Shown here: in pieces, positions 27,907-36,659 of the stretch
How positions within the stretch are numbered: position 1 is the first letter of the stretch
How the letters are laid out: every line of letters starts with the position of its first letter
DNA from: Myxococcales bacterium
Lineage (GTDB): Bacteria > Myxococcota_A > Polyangia > Polyangiales > Polyangiaceae
Direction of reading: 5' to 3'
DNA length: 64,000 nt
Assembly: GCA_947473045.1 (NCBI GenBank)
Contig: CANJCO010000002.1
Location: 115,665 to 179,664, forward strand
Made by a program: the position numbers and the translations under genes
Notes under the pieces: generated by a model
Databases searched by the model: none
Told to the model about the DNA's origin: nothing
What the model saw: the letters and a program-made list of their open reading frames with translations, nothing else

Positions 27907-30011
27907 GATTCCCTCCGATTGCCGCCGACGATTTCGAGCTTGGCCGCCATCTTGACCCGGTAGCGCGCACGCACCGTTCGCGAGCCCAGAGGCGCGACGT
28001 CGAGCGTCCACGCGTGCGCCCCCGACACTTCGCGCGGGCCTGTGCTGTTGCCCCACGCAGGCTCGACCGGCCCGACCTCGACGGTCACGGTCGTGTCGCC
28101 TTCGCGCGTGACCGGAACGCGCTCGCGGATCTCGATCGCGATCGGTCTCGGGTGCGTGTTGGTGATGTCGATCGCGATGGTGTGCTCGAGGGCGAGCCCG
28201 CCTCCGAGCACACCGGTGGCGCGCTCCTCGTACGAGGTGTTGCGCGCGACCTTCACGCCCTGATCGACGCCGAGGCCGAGCGTCACGCGCCCCCGCGGCG
28301 GCGTCGGCGGCATGATCGACTGAAGCACGAACGCCGCGCTCGCCGCGTCATCGCCCGCGTAGACGTCGACCGGTCCGACTGGAAGTGCGGCGTCGAGGGG
28401 ACTTTCGATCGACAGCACCCGGAAGGCCTCGGGCGTTTCGCGTGGCACGGCCACGTGGCGCACCCCGCCGCGGCCCGCGCACTCGAGGAGCTTCGCAGCA
28501 TGGAACGCTCCGTCGGAGGGCACGTCGCAGGGCAGGGGCGCCGCGTACGCGTAGTCGAACGTATCGCTGTGGCCCACGATGGTGTGACCGGCCGGCGCGT
28601 CGGCGATGCCGTCGCTCGCGGCGAGCCGCGCGGCGCGGCGCGCATCCTCGACTTCGGCGCGAATCGGGCTGCGAACCTCGGCGAGCTCGAGCTCGGCCGC
28701 CGAGGCCGCGATGAGCTCTCCCCGCGCGTCGTCGGCCCCGCCGCGCATGCGAAGGCGTGCATACGCCAGTAGCTCGAAATCGACTTCGAGCGGCCCCGCG
28801 CGAGGCGCTTCGAGCGCGGCGCCGCTGGCCATGCGCACGCCCTTCGCGCGCTTCTTTCGTCCCTCTGCGTAGTTCGCAGCGCCGTCGCCGCCACCGCCGA
28901 ACGCCATCGAGGCGCGTGGCGACGGGGCGCCTGGAGGCGACAGCGGTCCGTCTGCGGTGGCGCCCGAGCGACCCGCGCTCTTCATCATCATCATCGGCGC
29001 ACGCCCCGTTGCGGTCGCCTCTTCGTACTGTTCTTCATCGTAGTCCGCGTCGTCCTCGGACTCTTTCGGCGTATCGTGCGCGGCGTGCGCGGCGTGCGCA
29101 GGGCTCGGCACGCTGAAGCTGCGATCGTAGTCGGCATACAGCTCCGCTGCGCCCGTTGGCGGAGCGCGATAGCCTCGCTTGGCGAGCTGCGGCTGCGCGC
29201 GACCGATGCGCAGGCGCGTCAGCTCCGGCAGCTCGCACCACGCGGTCGGATCCGCAGTCGAGACCACGAGGCGCGCGTCGCGCCAGTCTTCGCCCGTGCG
29301 CTGCGCGACCATCGCGCGCATCGCCAACGTGACGGCGGCGTCGCCGACCACGGTTAGGGTGTACGCCGGACACCATCGCGCGCCCGGCACGTCGTACGCG
29401 ATTTCGAGCGTCGCGCCGGCGTCCGCAGGGCCGTCTAGGATCACCTCGACGGCGCGCCTGACCTCGTCGGGGCGACCGTTGCGCGCCGACGACGCGAGGC
29501 GCGCGCCCTGTATCGCGCCGCGTTCGCGCTCGGTGGCCGCGCTGAGCGCCAGCTCGGCTTCGGCCAGGGCCTCCGCGATGCGCGCCGACGCATCGAGGCG
29601 CAGGGCGACGAGCGCGCGCCGCGCCTGCAGCGGGCTCGGAGCCAGCGACGCACCGGGCGCAGGCAGCGGCCGCTCCTTCACGCTGAGGCGATCGAGGGCG
29701 GTGAGCGCCCCGCGCAGCCGCGCGACCTCCTCGGCCGCGAGCTCGCGGACGAGGGTCGCCTCGGCTACGGACCGCTCGCCCGACTGCGGCAACGCGGGAT
29801 CCGGCTCGGCGACCGACAGCGACACGTGCGCGCTGACAGCGATGCGGGCGCTGCGGCGAACGGTCGCGCGGAGTGACGTTGCGTTCAGCGAAAGCGGAAG
29901 CCCTTCGACGCGCACGCGAGCGGCGCCCTCGGGAAGGGCCGCGGAGCGCACGACGCGCGCGCCCTCGCGGTAGACGGTGACCTCTTCGATGCGGGACGCC
30001 AGTCGGAGCAT
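27903..30011 (-). CDS. MuiA-family protein (DUF4140/DUF4139), large paralogue
   Basis: A 702-residue protein beginning MLRLASRIEEVTVYREGARVV, the DUF4140 start. The middle (about 90-190) is helical and probably a coiled coil. Then come DUF4139 beta segments (IAYDVPGARWCPAYTL, AQRTGEDWRDARLVVSTADP) interrupted at about 280-400 by a low-complexity insert rich in Asp, Glu, Ala and Pro with a Met run. The C-terminus ends with the ERVPVTREGD and ARYRVKM segments typical of the family. No signal peptide is visible. It is translated together with its smaller paralogue downstream and lies 68 bp after cheR. Confidence 0.85.
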   Translation of the reverse strand: MLRLASRIEEVTVYREGARVVRSAALPEGAARVRVEGLPLSLNATSLRATVRRSARIAVSAHVSLSVAEPDPALPQSGERSVAEATLVRELAAEEVARLRGALTALDRLSVKERPLPAPGASLAPSPLQARRALVALRLDASARIAEALAEAELALSAATERERGAIQGARLASSARNGRPDEVRRAVEVILDGPADAGATLEIAYDVPGARWCPAYTLTVVGDAAVTLAMRAMVAQRTGEDWRDARLVVSTADPTAWCELPELTRLRIGRAQPQLAKRGYRAPPTGAAELYADYDRSFSVPSPAHAAHAAHDTPKESEDDADYDEEQYEEATATGRAPMMMMKSAGRSGATADGPLSPPGAPSPRASMAFGGGGDGAANYAEGRKKRAKGVRMASGAALEAPRAGPLEVDFELLAYARLRMRGGADDARGELIAASAAELELAEVRSPIRAEVEDARRAARLAASDGIADAPAGHTIVGHSDTFDYAYAAPLPCDVPSDGAFHAAKLLECAGRGGVRHVAVPRETPEAFRVLSIESPLDAALPVGPVDVYAGDDAASAAFVLQSIMPPTPPRGRVTLGLGVDQGVKVARNTSYEERATGVLGGGLALEHTIAIDITNTHPRPIAIEIRERVPVTREGDTTVTVEVGPVEPAWGNSTGPREVSGAHAWTLDVAPLGSRTVRARYRVKMAAKLEIVGGNRRES

Positions 30012-30079
30012 GCCGACACGATACGCGCGATCGCGCCGAATGTTCCTCGCGGCCGCGCCGCGCGCTCATAACGGCGGCG

Positions 30080-30931
30080 TCAGCGCTTGATGACGCGGTA
30101 GAACGCCGACTTGCCGCACGGGACGCGCTCGAAGTCGTCGTCTACCCGAAGCGTCGTTTCGGCGCCGCCGAGAAACAGATAGCCGTCGGGCGCGAGCACG
30201 CGCTTGATTTGCCCGAAGATGGCGCGCTTGGTCTCTACGTTGAAGTAAATGAGCACGTTGCGCAGGAAGATGATGTCGAACTGCGGCATGGCGGGCCACG
30301 GATCGGCCAGATTCTGCATGCGAAACTCTGTCATCGCCCGCAGCGCGGGCTTCACCCGCCACTGGGTTCCTTCGCGCTCGAAATACTTCACCAGCATCGT
30401 GGCGGGAAGGCCCCGGTTGACCTCGAGCTGCTCGTAGCGGCCCTCGGTCGCGCGCGCCACCGTGGCGGTCGAGAGATCGGTGCCGAGGATGCGAACCCTC
30501 CACGTGGCCGCGATGTCGGGGAAGCTGTCGGCGAGCAGCAGCGCGAGGCTGTAGGCCTCCTGTCCGGTGGACGAGGCGGCGCTCCAGATGCTCAGCGCGC
30601 GGGAGCTGGCGCGCGCCGTGCGCAGCGTCGGCAGAATTTCGGTCCGCAGCGCATCGAACGGATGAACGTCGCGAAAGAAAGTGGTCTCGTTGGTGGTCAT
30701 CGCCTCGACCACCTTCTGCAGCATCGGGTGGGCAGGCTGCGACCGAAGCTGGTCGACGAACGCGTTGACCGACGGCAATCCGGCGGCCCGCGCGAGCGGC
30801 GTCAGGCGTGCTTCGACGAGATAGGCTTTGTCGCCCTCAAGCGTGATCGCGCTCCGCTTGAAGACGAGCTCTTTTACGAACGCCAGCTGGGGGTCTCCCA
30901 GCGCTCCCGGCGCTTTCGGTGCGTCAGCCAC
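30080..30931 (-). CDS. cheR: CheR-type chemoreceptor methyltransferase
   Basis: This 283-residue enzyme methylates receptor glutamates with S-adenosylmethionine. The N-terminal helical domain contains TTNETTFFRD (about residues 75-85). The SAM pocket includes WSAASSTGQEAYSLAL and LGTDLS, and the FDIIFLRNVLIYF motif lies near residue 205. The start ATG overlaps the end of cheY by 8 bp. The expected substrate is the neighbouring receptor; no CheB demethylase gene is present nearby. Confidence 0.95.
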   Translation of the reverse strand: MADAPKAPGALGDPQLAFVKELVFKRSAITLEGDKAYLVEARLTPLARAAGLPSVNAFVDQLRSQPAHPMLQKVVEAMTTNETTFFRDVHPFDALRTEILPTLRTARASSRALSIWSAASSTGQEAYSLALLLADSFPDIAATWRVRILGTDLSTATVARATEGRYEQLEVNRGLPATMLVKYFEREGTQWRVKPALRAMTEFRMQNLADPWPAMPQFDIIFLRNVLIYFNVETKRAIFGQIKRVLAPDGYLFLGGAETTLRVDDDFERVPCGKSAFYRVIKR

Positions 30932-31304
30932 TGTCGCCCGCGAGCCCGAGGATCTGCAGCTTCTCGCGCAGCGCCTCGGCGGTGAACGGCTTCATCATGT
31001 ATTCGTTCGCCCCCGCCGAAAGCGCCTGAACGATTTGGTCGGTCTCGGTCTCGGTGGTGACCATCATCATGCGCATCGCGTCGTACTCGGCCATGCTGCG
31101 CACGGCGATGACGAACTCGATGCCGTTCATTTCCGGCATGTTCCAGTCGACGAGGGCGAGGTCGAACGCGCCGTGCTCGGCGAGGCGGTCGAGCGCCTCC
31201 TTGCCGTGCGCGGCTTCGATGAGTGTGTTGAACCCGACGCTCGCGAGGAGGCGCTTGAGGAGCATGCGCATCGCACGCGAGTCGTCGACGATGATGGCTT
31301 TCAT
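30924..31304 (-). CDS. cheY: CheY-like response regulator
   Basis: A single receiver domain of 126 residues. The acidic pocket is D7/D8 in VDDS, the phospho-acceptor is the Asp of LVDWNMP near residue 53, and the switch Thr and Lys are in TTETE and MKPFT. The Trp after the phospho-Asp and the NMPEMNG loop match true CheY proteins. There is no output domain. It lies between the receptor (15 bp upstream) and cheR; without a nearby cheA the kinase that phosphorylates it must be encoded elsewhere. Confidence 0.95.
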   Translation of the reverse strand: MKAIIVDDSRAMRMLLKRLLASVGFNTLIEAAHGKEALDRLAEHGAFDLALVDWNMPEMNGIEFVIAVRSMAEYDAMRMMMVTTETETDQIVQALSAGANEYMMKPFTAEALREKLQILGLAGDSG

Positions 31305-31319
31305 GGCAATTGCGAACCC

Positions 31320-33923
31320 TTAGTACACGAACTGGCCGACGAGGCGCTGCAGTTCAGATGCCATTCGCGTCAGCTCGGAGGCGGCCTTTTGCGTGTCGCT
31401 CGCGCCGGAGCTGGTGTTGCGCGCGGCGGTCGCCACGCCGGTGATGTTCTCGGCGATTTCGGAGCTGCCGCGGGCCGCCTCGGCGACGTTGCGGCTGATC
31501 TCGTTGGTCGTCGCGGTCTGCTCTTCGACAGCGCTCGCGATGGTGTTCGAGATGTCGTTGATTTGGCCGATGATGCCGCCGATTTGGCCGATCGCGGCGA
31601 CGGCGCCGCGCGTGTCGGCCTGGATGGCCTCGATCTTCTGGCTGATGTCTTCGGTGGCCTTCGCCGTCTCTTTGGCGAGCTCCTTGACTTCGTTGGCGAC
31701 GACTGCGAAGCCCTTGCCGGCCTCGCCAGCGCGCGCGGCCTCGATGGTGGCGTTGAGTGCGAGCAGGTTGGTCTGCTGCGCGATCGAGGTGATGACCTTG
31801 ATGACCTTGCCGATTTCGGCGCTGCTCTCTCCGAGCTTGGCCACCGTTGCGTTGGTGGTCTGCGCGACCTTCACGGCGGCGGTCGCGACGCGCGCCGACT
31901 CGTTGGCGTTCTTCGCGATCTCGCGGATGCTCGCGGTCATCTCTTCGGCGCTCGTGGCCACCGACTGGACGTTCTTGTTGACCTGCTCGGCGGCCGCGGA
32001 CACAACGCCGGCTTGCGTCGACGTTTCTTCGGCGTTGGTGGTCATCTGATCGCTCACTGCGGTGAGCTCTTCGGAGGCGGCGGCCAGCGTTTGTGCGTTG
32101 GTGCCGATGGCGCCGATGCTCTTGCGCAGATCGCCGAGGAAGGCGGCGAGGCCCTCGCCCATGCGGCCCACGGCGTCGTCACCCTTGACCGCGACGGTCT
32201 TGGTGAGATCGCCGCCCTGCGCGGACTGAACCACGTCGAGCATCAGGTCAACCTTCCGGCGCAGCTCGGCCTGCGCGCTGCGATCGCGCTCGGCCAGCAC
32301 GGCGACCTCTTCGCGGGCGCGGACTTGCGCGGTGATGTCGCTCGCGAACTTGACGACTTTAACAGGCCTGCCCTCGCGATCGAGGATCGGATTGTACGAG
32401 GCCTGAAGCCAGACTTCGCGACCGCCCTTGGCGACGCGGCGGAACTCGCCGGAGTGGAACTCGCCGCGCTTGAGCTTGGCCCAGAACTCGACGTACTCGG
32501 TGCTGCGACGGTAGGCGTCGTCTACGAAGATGCCGTGATGCTTGCCCTTGATTTCCTCGACTTCGTAGCCCATGGCGTCAGTGAAGTTCTTGTTCGCGGT
32601 CGTGATGTTACCGTCGAGATCGAACTCGATGACCGCCTGGAACTTGCGGATTGCCGCCATCTGGCCGGCGAGGTCGGTGTTGGTCTGTTCGAGCTTGATG
32701 CGCTCGGTCACGACCTCCCAGGTGAGCATCGGGCCCGTGTAGCGGCCCTGAGCGTCGGTCATGGCGGTCACGAGCAGCGACAGCTTCTCGGGGCCGAGCG
32801 AAATGATGGCGCGGTGCGGGAGGTTCTTCGGGTCGGTCAGCATGCGGCGCTGGTGCGCCGGGTTCTTGTGGAACACGTCGAATGTGTTGCCGACGATGTT
32901 CGCCACGGGCACCGGCAGGTACTGCTGCAGGGCCTCGAGCGTCTTGCGCGAAGTGGAGTTCATGTAGCGAATGACGAAGTCGGTGTCGCAGAACATGACG
33001 TTGATCGGCGCGCCGTCGATCATCTGCGACATGCGGGCGGCTTCGGCGTCGCGTCGCTGAGCGTCGGTGGTCACCCGCCAGGTGACCGATACGACGGCCG
33101 AGCCCCCGCGCGCCGACGGCGTGATCTCGACGTCGAGGCCGTCTTCGCCGAGCTGCGTTTCGAACTTGAGCTCGGTGCCGCTGCGGAGCGAACGCCGCTG
33201 CTGGGGCGTGAGGGGAAATACCGCGTCAATCGGCTCGCCGATGAGCGGGCGGTCCTCGGCGCAGATTTCGAACGCCTCGAGAGCGTTGCGCGCTGCGGGG
33301 TTGAGGTAGCTCACGATGAGGCTGGCGTCGCAAAGAATGTGCGGCACCGGCGTCGTGTCGAGAAGGGTATTGAGAGGGCTTTCGCGCTCCACGGTGCGCG
33401 CAGTCGCGTTCTTGTCCTGCGTGCCCCGAACAGATTCCTGGCTCATGAAAGTCTCCTTGTCGTCGTCGTCATCAGCGCCGTCGTCGTCATCGTCGTCGCC
33501 CATCATCTCTTTTGAAATCCAACCCAGCGCTGCGCTCCAGGCGCCCTCGTGCGCTGGCGTCCAGAGGTCGCCGGCCATGTCTGCCATCGTGTCGATGAGC
33601 GCAGCGCCGACGGCCTGGTAATGAGCTGGCAGCGCGCCAATAGCCGAATGTTTTTTTCCGAGTTCGTGCAGCGCAGGCAGCACGCGCGTCGGGCGGTCGA
33701 TACCCTTTACGACGAGCACGAGCGCCGCGAGCAGCTTTTCCTGCTGCACGCGCATGTCGTCCGGGAACATCGCGCGAACGCTCGGATGCGTTTCGAACAG
33801 CCGCTCGTAAAAGTTTGCGCACAGCTCGGCGCCGCGTGGCGCGAGGGCCGCGAAGCTCGACTTCACGAGGCCGATCTGCGCGGCGTCGAGCGGGGCACTT
33901 CGCTCGGGGTTCGGCTCATTCAT
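31320..33923 (-). CDS. Soluble chemoreceptor with N-terminal haemoglobin domain and PAS domains
   Basis: An 867-residue cytoplasmic receptor with no membrane segment. Residues about 12-140 are a globin of the bacterial haemoglobin/flavohaemoglobin class: [16 protein letters not shown] with Tyr39 at B10, Gln61 at E7, and proximal His92 in KKHSAIG, followed by HYQAVG. A poly-Asp linker (143-155) joins it to two divergent PAS domains (about 185-295, 300-410) and a third PAS-PAC (about 425-540). Then a HAMP-like helix and the MCP signalling hairpin (tip about 715-755, [19 protein letters not shown]). It likely senses oxygen or nitric oxide. It is encoded with cheW, cheY and cheR. Confidence 0.93.
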   Translation of the reverse strand: MNEPNPERSAPLDAAQIGLVKSSFAALAPRGAELCANFYERLFETHPSVRAMFPDDMRVQQEKLLAALVLVVKGIDRPTRVLPALHELGKKHSAIGALPAHYQAVGAALIDTMADMAGDLWTPAHEGAWSAALGWISKEMMGDDDDDDGADDDDDKETFMSQESVRGTQDKNATARTVERESPLNTLLDTTPVPHILCDASLIVSYLNPAARNALEAFEICAEDRPLIGEPIDAVFPLTPQQRRSLRSGTELKFETQLGEDGLDVEITPSARGGSAVVSVTWRVTTDAQRRDAEAARMSQMIDGAPINVMFCDTDFVIRYMNSTSRKTLEALQQYLPVPVANIVGNTFDVFHKNPAHQRRMLTDPKNLPHRAIISLGPEKLSLLVTAMTDAQGRYTGPMLTWEVVTERIKLEQTNTDLAGQMAAIRKFQAVIEFDLDGNITTANKNFTDAMGYEVEEIKGKHHGIFVDDAYRRSTEYVEFWAKLKRGEFHSGEFRRVAKGGREVWLQASYNPILDREGRPVKVVKFASDITAQVRAREEVAVLAERDRSAQAELRRKVDLMLDVVQSAQGGDLTKTVAVKGDDAVGRMGEGLAAFLGDLRKSIGAIGTNAQTLAAASEELTAVSDQMTTNAEETSTQAGVVSAAAEQVNKNVQSVATSAEEMTASIREIAKNANESARVATAAVKVAQTTNATVAKLGESSAEIGKVIKVITSIAQQTNLLALNATIEAARAGEAGKGFAVVANEVKELAKETAKATEDISQKIEAIQADTRGAVAAIGQIGGIIGQINDISNTIASAVEEQTATTNEISRNVAEAARGSSEIAENITGVATAARNTSSGASDTQKAASELTRMASELQRLVGQFVY

Positions 33924-33979
33924 TGCGGGGCTCTGCTTCCTTGGTCGCGTTCATCGGGGGTCGCGTTCATGGGGCGGCG

Positions 33980-34435
33980 TCAAGCCGCGCCCGCGCTCGC
34001 GGCTTCGCCGAGCTCGACGGCGCGCTGCGGGTCGAGCAAAAGCAGCAGTCGGCCGTCGAGCTTGTAGACGCCCGCGAGCAGGTGACGCGAGGCGGCGTCA
34101 AGGGTCTCGGGAAGCGCCTCGAAGGCGTTGCGATCGACCAGGACCACGTCGCCGATCTCGTCGACCAACAGGCTCACGGCGCCGTCGTTGGTGCGCACGA
34201 CGACGTTCATCGGAAGCTCGCCGTCGGTGCGGGCGGGGCGACCGAGCCGGGCGCGCATGTCGATCGCGGTCACGATCTGCCCGCGCAGATTGATCAGCCC
34301 GCGGATCGCGTGCGGCGCGAGCGGAACGCGCGTCATCTCCTGGTGGCGGATGACTTCCTGGACGCGCGTGACGTCTACGCCGAAGAAGCGGCCGTCGACG
34401 AAAAACGTGCACAGCTGCTGGGTTTGCGCTTCCAA
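33980..34435 (-). CDS. cheW: CheW-like coupling protein
   Basis: CheW links receptors to the CheA kinase. The 151-residue protein shows the expected beta-barrel pattern: CTFFVDGRFFGVDVTRVQEV at the start, then IRGLINLRGQIVTAIDMR, LLVDEIGDVV and GVYKLDGRLLLLLDP. The first codon appears to be TTG (34433-34435), since no in-frame ATG or GTG precedes the conserved N-terminus; a weak GGAG lies about 13 nt upstream. The receptor gene begins 56 bp downstream. Confidence 0.92.
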   Translation of the reverse strand: MEAQTQQLCTFFVDGRFFGVDVTRVQEVIRHQEMTRVPLAPHAIRGLINLRGQIVTAIDMRARLGRPARTDGELPMNVVVRTNDGAVSLLVDEIGDVVLVDRNAFEALPETLDAASRHLLAGVYKLDGRLLLLLDPQRAVELGEAASAGAA

Positions 34436-34589
34436 ATGATTTCGACTCCGCCAAGCTTCGCGCGCACGCTCGAGGCCGCTTTTGCAGGCTCGTTACGCAC
34501 TCGCGATTGTCAGGTACGGGCGGCAGGATAGGGGGCGATAGGGCCTGCGTGACGAAAATTGTGCGCGAAGATCGTCTGGCCCCACGAAC

Positions 34590-36614
34590 TCAGCGTCGCG
34601 CACTGATGAGGTGCTCACGAAAAAAGCGAAGCATATGCCCGAGTTCGAGCACGCGGTTGCCGCGCTTCTGGGCCCCGTGCCCTTCGTCTTCGAAGATGAT
34701 GAGCTGGTTGGGGAGCTTTTTTTCTTCGAGGGCGCGCTGAACCTGAAGCGCCTCGCCCACCGGCACGCGTGGGTCGGACGCACCTTGTGTGATGAGCAGC
34801 GGCGCCGACACCCGGTCGATGTACGTCAGCGGCGAGAGCTTCACGAGCGCCTCGCGGTCGCGCTGGGGATCTCCGTATTCGCTGACCCGGAGCGCGCGTC
34901 GGTAGGGCGCCGTGTTCTCGAGGAACGTCACGAGACTGCTCATGCCCACGGCCTCTGCGCCGGCGTCGTAGGCGCCTGCGAACATCGTCATAGCGATGAG
35001 CGTCGAATAGCCGCCGTAGCTTCCGCCGGTGACGCCTACCTTCGGCGCGATGCCGTTGCTGGCCCACTTCGCGTGCACGTACTTCGACGCGTCTTCGATG
35101 TCGGTGATGACGTCGAGCCGCTTCGGGCCGTCGTCGGCGTGCAGCCATTTTTTTCCGTACCCGTCGCTGCCGCGCACGTTCGGCTGGGCAAACACGAACC
35201 CGGCGTCGACGAACAGCTGCGCGTACACGCTGAAGCCGGCGAGCGTTTGGCCTTCGGGCCCGCCGTGAAAACTCACAATGACGGGGCAGGGATCGGCGGC
35301 GCATTTTTCGGGGCGCCGCACGAACATCGGGATCGGTGTGCCGTCGCGTGCCGGATAGCTCTCGAGCGTGGCCTTCGCGAAGCGGCGGGTGTCGATCTCG
35401 GGCGTCGAAGGCGCGTGCCAGGCGACGAGCTTCTTGTCGCGCCAGTCGTAGACGTAGCTCTGTCGTGGGGCGGTGCCGCTGTCGACCGAGAGCGTTGTGT
35501 AGCGACCGTCGCGGGTGGTGGCTACCGGATCGACGTGGTCGGCGCCGGCGAACGTCGGCACTGCGAGCTCGCGCCAGGTCTTGGCGTCGAGGGCGCGAAG
35601 CCGCGTGTAGCCGCCCTCGTTGAGCGTGTATAATACCCGCGTTTTTGCGTGATCGACGTGAAAGCCCGAGACGTCGTGCGGCAACTCCGGCGTGATCGGA
35701 GTGAGCTTGCCGCTCTGCCATGAATAGAGCCTGCGAAACTCGCCGAGCCTCGGCGTGCTGACGATAACCTCGCCCGGCTTCGCGCCGTACGCGGCCTCGT
35801 AGGTCTCACGCTCGCCCTGCCCGAACAGCGGACGAATCTCGCCCGACTTCGCGTCGCGCTCGAAGTATTCGGTCATGTTGCTGCCGACGTCCTTCGCCAG
35901 CAGCAGGGTGCCGTCGCCGCGGGCATCGGCGACGTTCCACAGGCCGTCGTCGGTCACGATCGCCTCGCGCTGCGCGGTCTGGCGGTCGTAGCGGTAAATG
36001 ACGTAGGCGCCGGGCTTCACGTCGTTGGAGCGGAAGTAGATGAACCGGCCGTCGTCGGAGACGTGCTGAAAGGCGGTTTGCACGCCCGGCTTGTGCGCAA
36101 TCGCCACGAGCGGTCCGCCGGCTTTGTCCTGCAGGTACAGGCCGGGATTCTCCTCACCTTTGCGGTCGCGCGAAAGCACGAGGTAGCTGCCGTCGGGCGC
36201 GACGGCGGCGATCGTGGTGGCGTCTTCGCCGCCGGTGAGCTGAACCGGGAAGCGCTGCGGGCCGTCGATTCGGAACACCTGCGAGACGCCGGTGACCGTC
36301 CATGTAAAATACATGTTCTTGCCGTCCGGGCTGAGCTGTCCGGCTCCCGGAGCGCGAACGTCGAGCATCGCCTGAATGCTGCGCGACAGATCGTCGGGTA
36401 GAGGCGGCGCAGCGAAGCGCGCGAGCACCTCGTGGGGCACGCTCGCGGCGCCGTGCCCGGAGTAGGGCGCAGCGCCGTCGGCAGCGGGAGCCCCGGCATC
36501 GGTCGGGCCTACTTCAGGCGGGCGCGCGGTCGTCGGCGGCGGAACGTTCAGCGGCGCCGCGGCGGGCCCGCAAGCGACGAACAGGAAGGCGACGGAAGCG
36601 AAGGCGGAGCGCAT
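34590..36614 (-). CDS. S9-family (prolyl oligopeptidase-like) peptidase lipoprotein
   Basis: A 674-residue exported serine peptidase. The signal ends in a VAC lipobox around residue 15, followed by a Pro/Ala-rich tether. Residues about 80-400 form a TolB-like beta-propeller (LSPDGKNMYFTW, VAPDGSYLVLSRD, SDDGRFIYFRS). The catalytic alpha/beta-hydrolase domain has the oxyanion region SFHGGPEGQ, nucleophile GGSYGGY, acid in GASDPRVP and His in DEGHGAQ. This is the acylaminoacyl-peptidase/DPP-like arrangement. It probably trims oligopeptides outside the inner membrane. It stands alone, about 150 bp from cheW. Confidence 0.93.
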   Translation of the reverse strand: MRSAFASVAFLFVACGPAAAPLNVPPPTTARPPEVGPTDAGAPAADGAAPYSGHGAASVPHEVLARFAAPPLPDDLSRSIQAMLDVRAPGAGQLSPDGKNMYFTWTVTGVSQVFRIDGPQRFPVQLTGGEDATTIAAVAPDGSYLVLSRDRKGEENPGLYLQDKAGGPLVAIAHKPGVQTAFQHVSDDGRFIYFRSNDVKPGAYVIYRYDRQTAQREAIVTDDGLWNVADARGDGTLLLAKDVGSNMTEYFERDAKSGEIRPLFGQGERETYEAAYGAKPGEVIVSTPRLGEFRRLYSWQSGKLTPITPELPHDVSGFHVDHAKTRVLYTLNEGGYTRLRALDAKTWRELAVPTFAGADHVDPVATTRDGRYTTLSVDSGTAPRQSYVYDWRDKKLVAWHAPSTPEIDTRRFAKATLESYPARDGTPIPMFVRRPEKCAADPCPVIVSFHGGPEGQTLAGFSVYAQLFVDAGFVFAQPNVRGSDGYGKKWLHADDGPKRLDVITDIEDASKYVHAKWASNGIAPKVGVTGGSYGGYSTLIAMTMFAGAYDAGAEAVGMSSLVTFLENTAPYRRALRVSEYGDPQRDREALVKLSPLTYIDRVSAPLLITQGASDPRVPVGEALQVQRALEEKKLPNQLIIFEDEGHGAQKRGNRVLELGHMLRFFREHLISARR

Positions 36615-36659
36615 GCGAAGGGCTTATCGCGCGCGGCTCCGCGTGTCACCGGCGACGGC

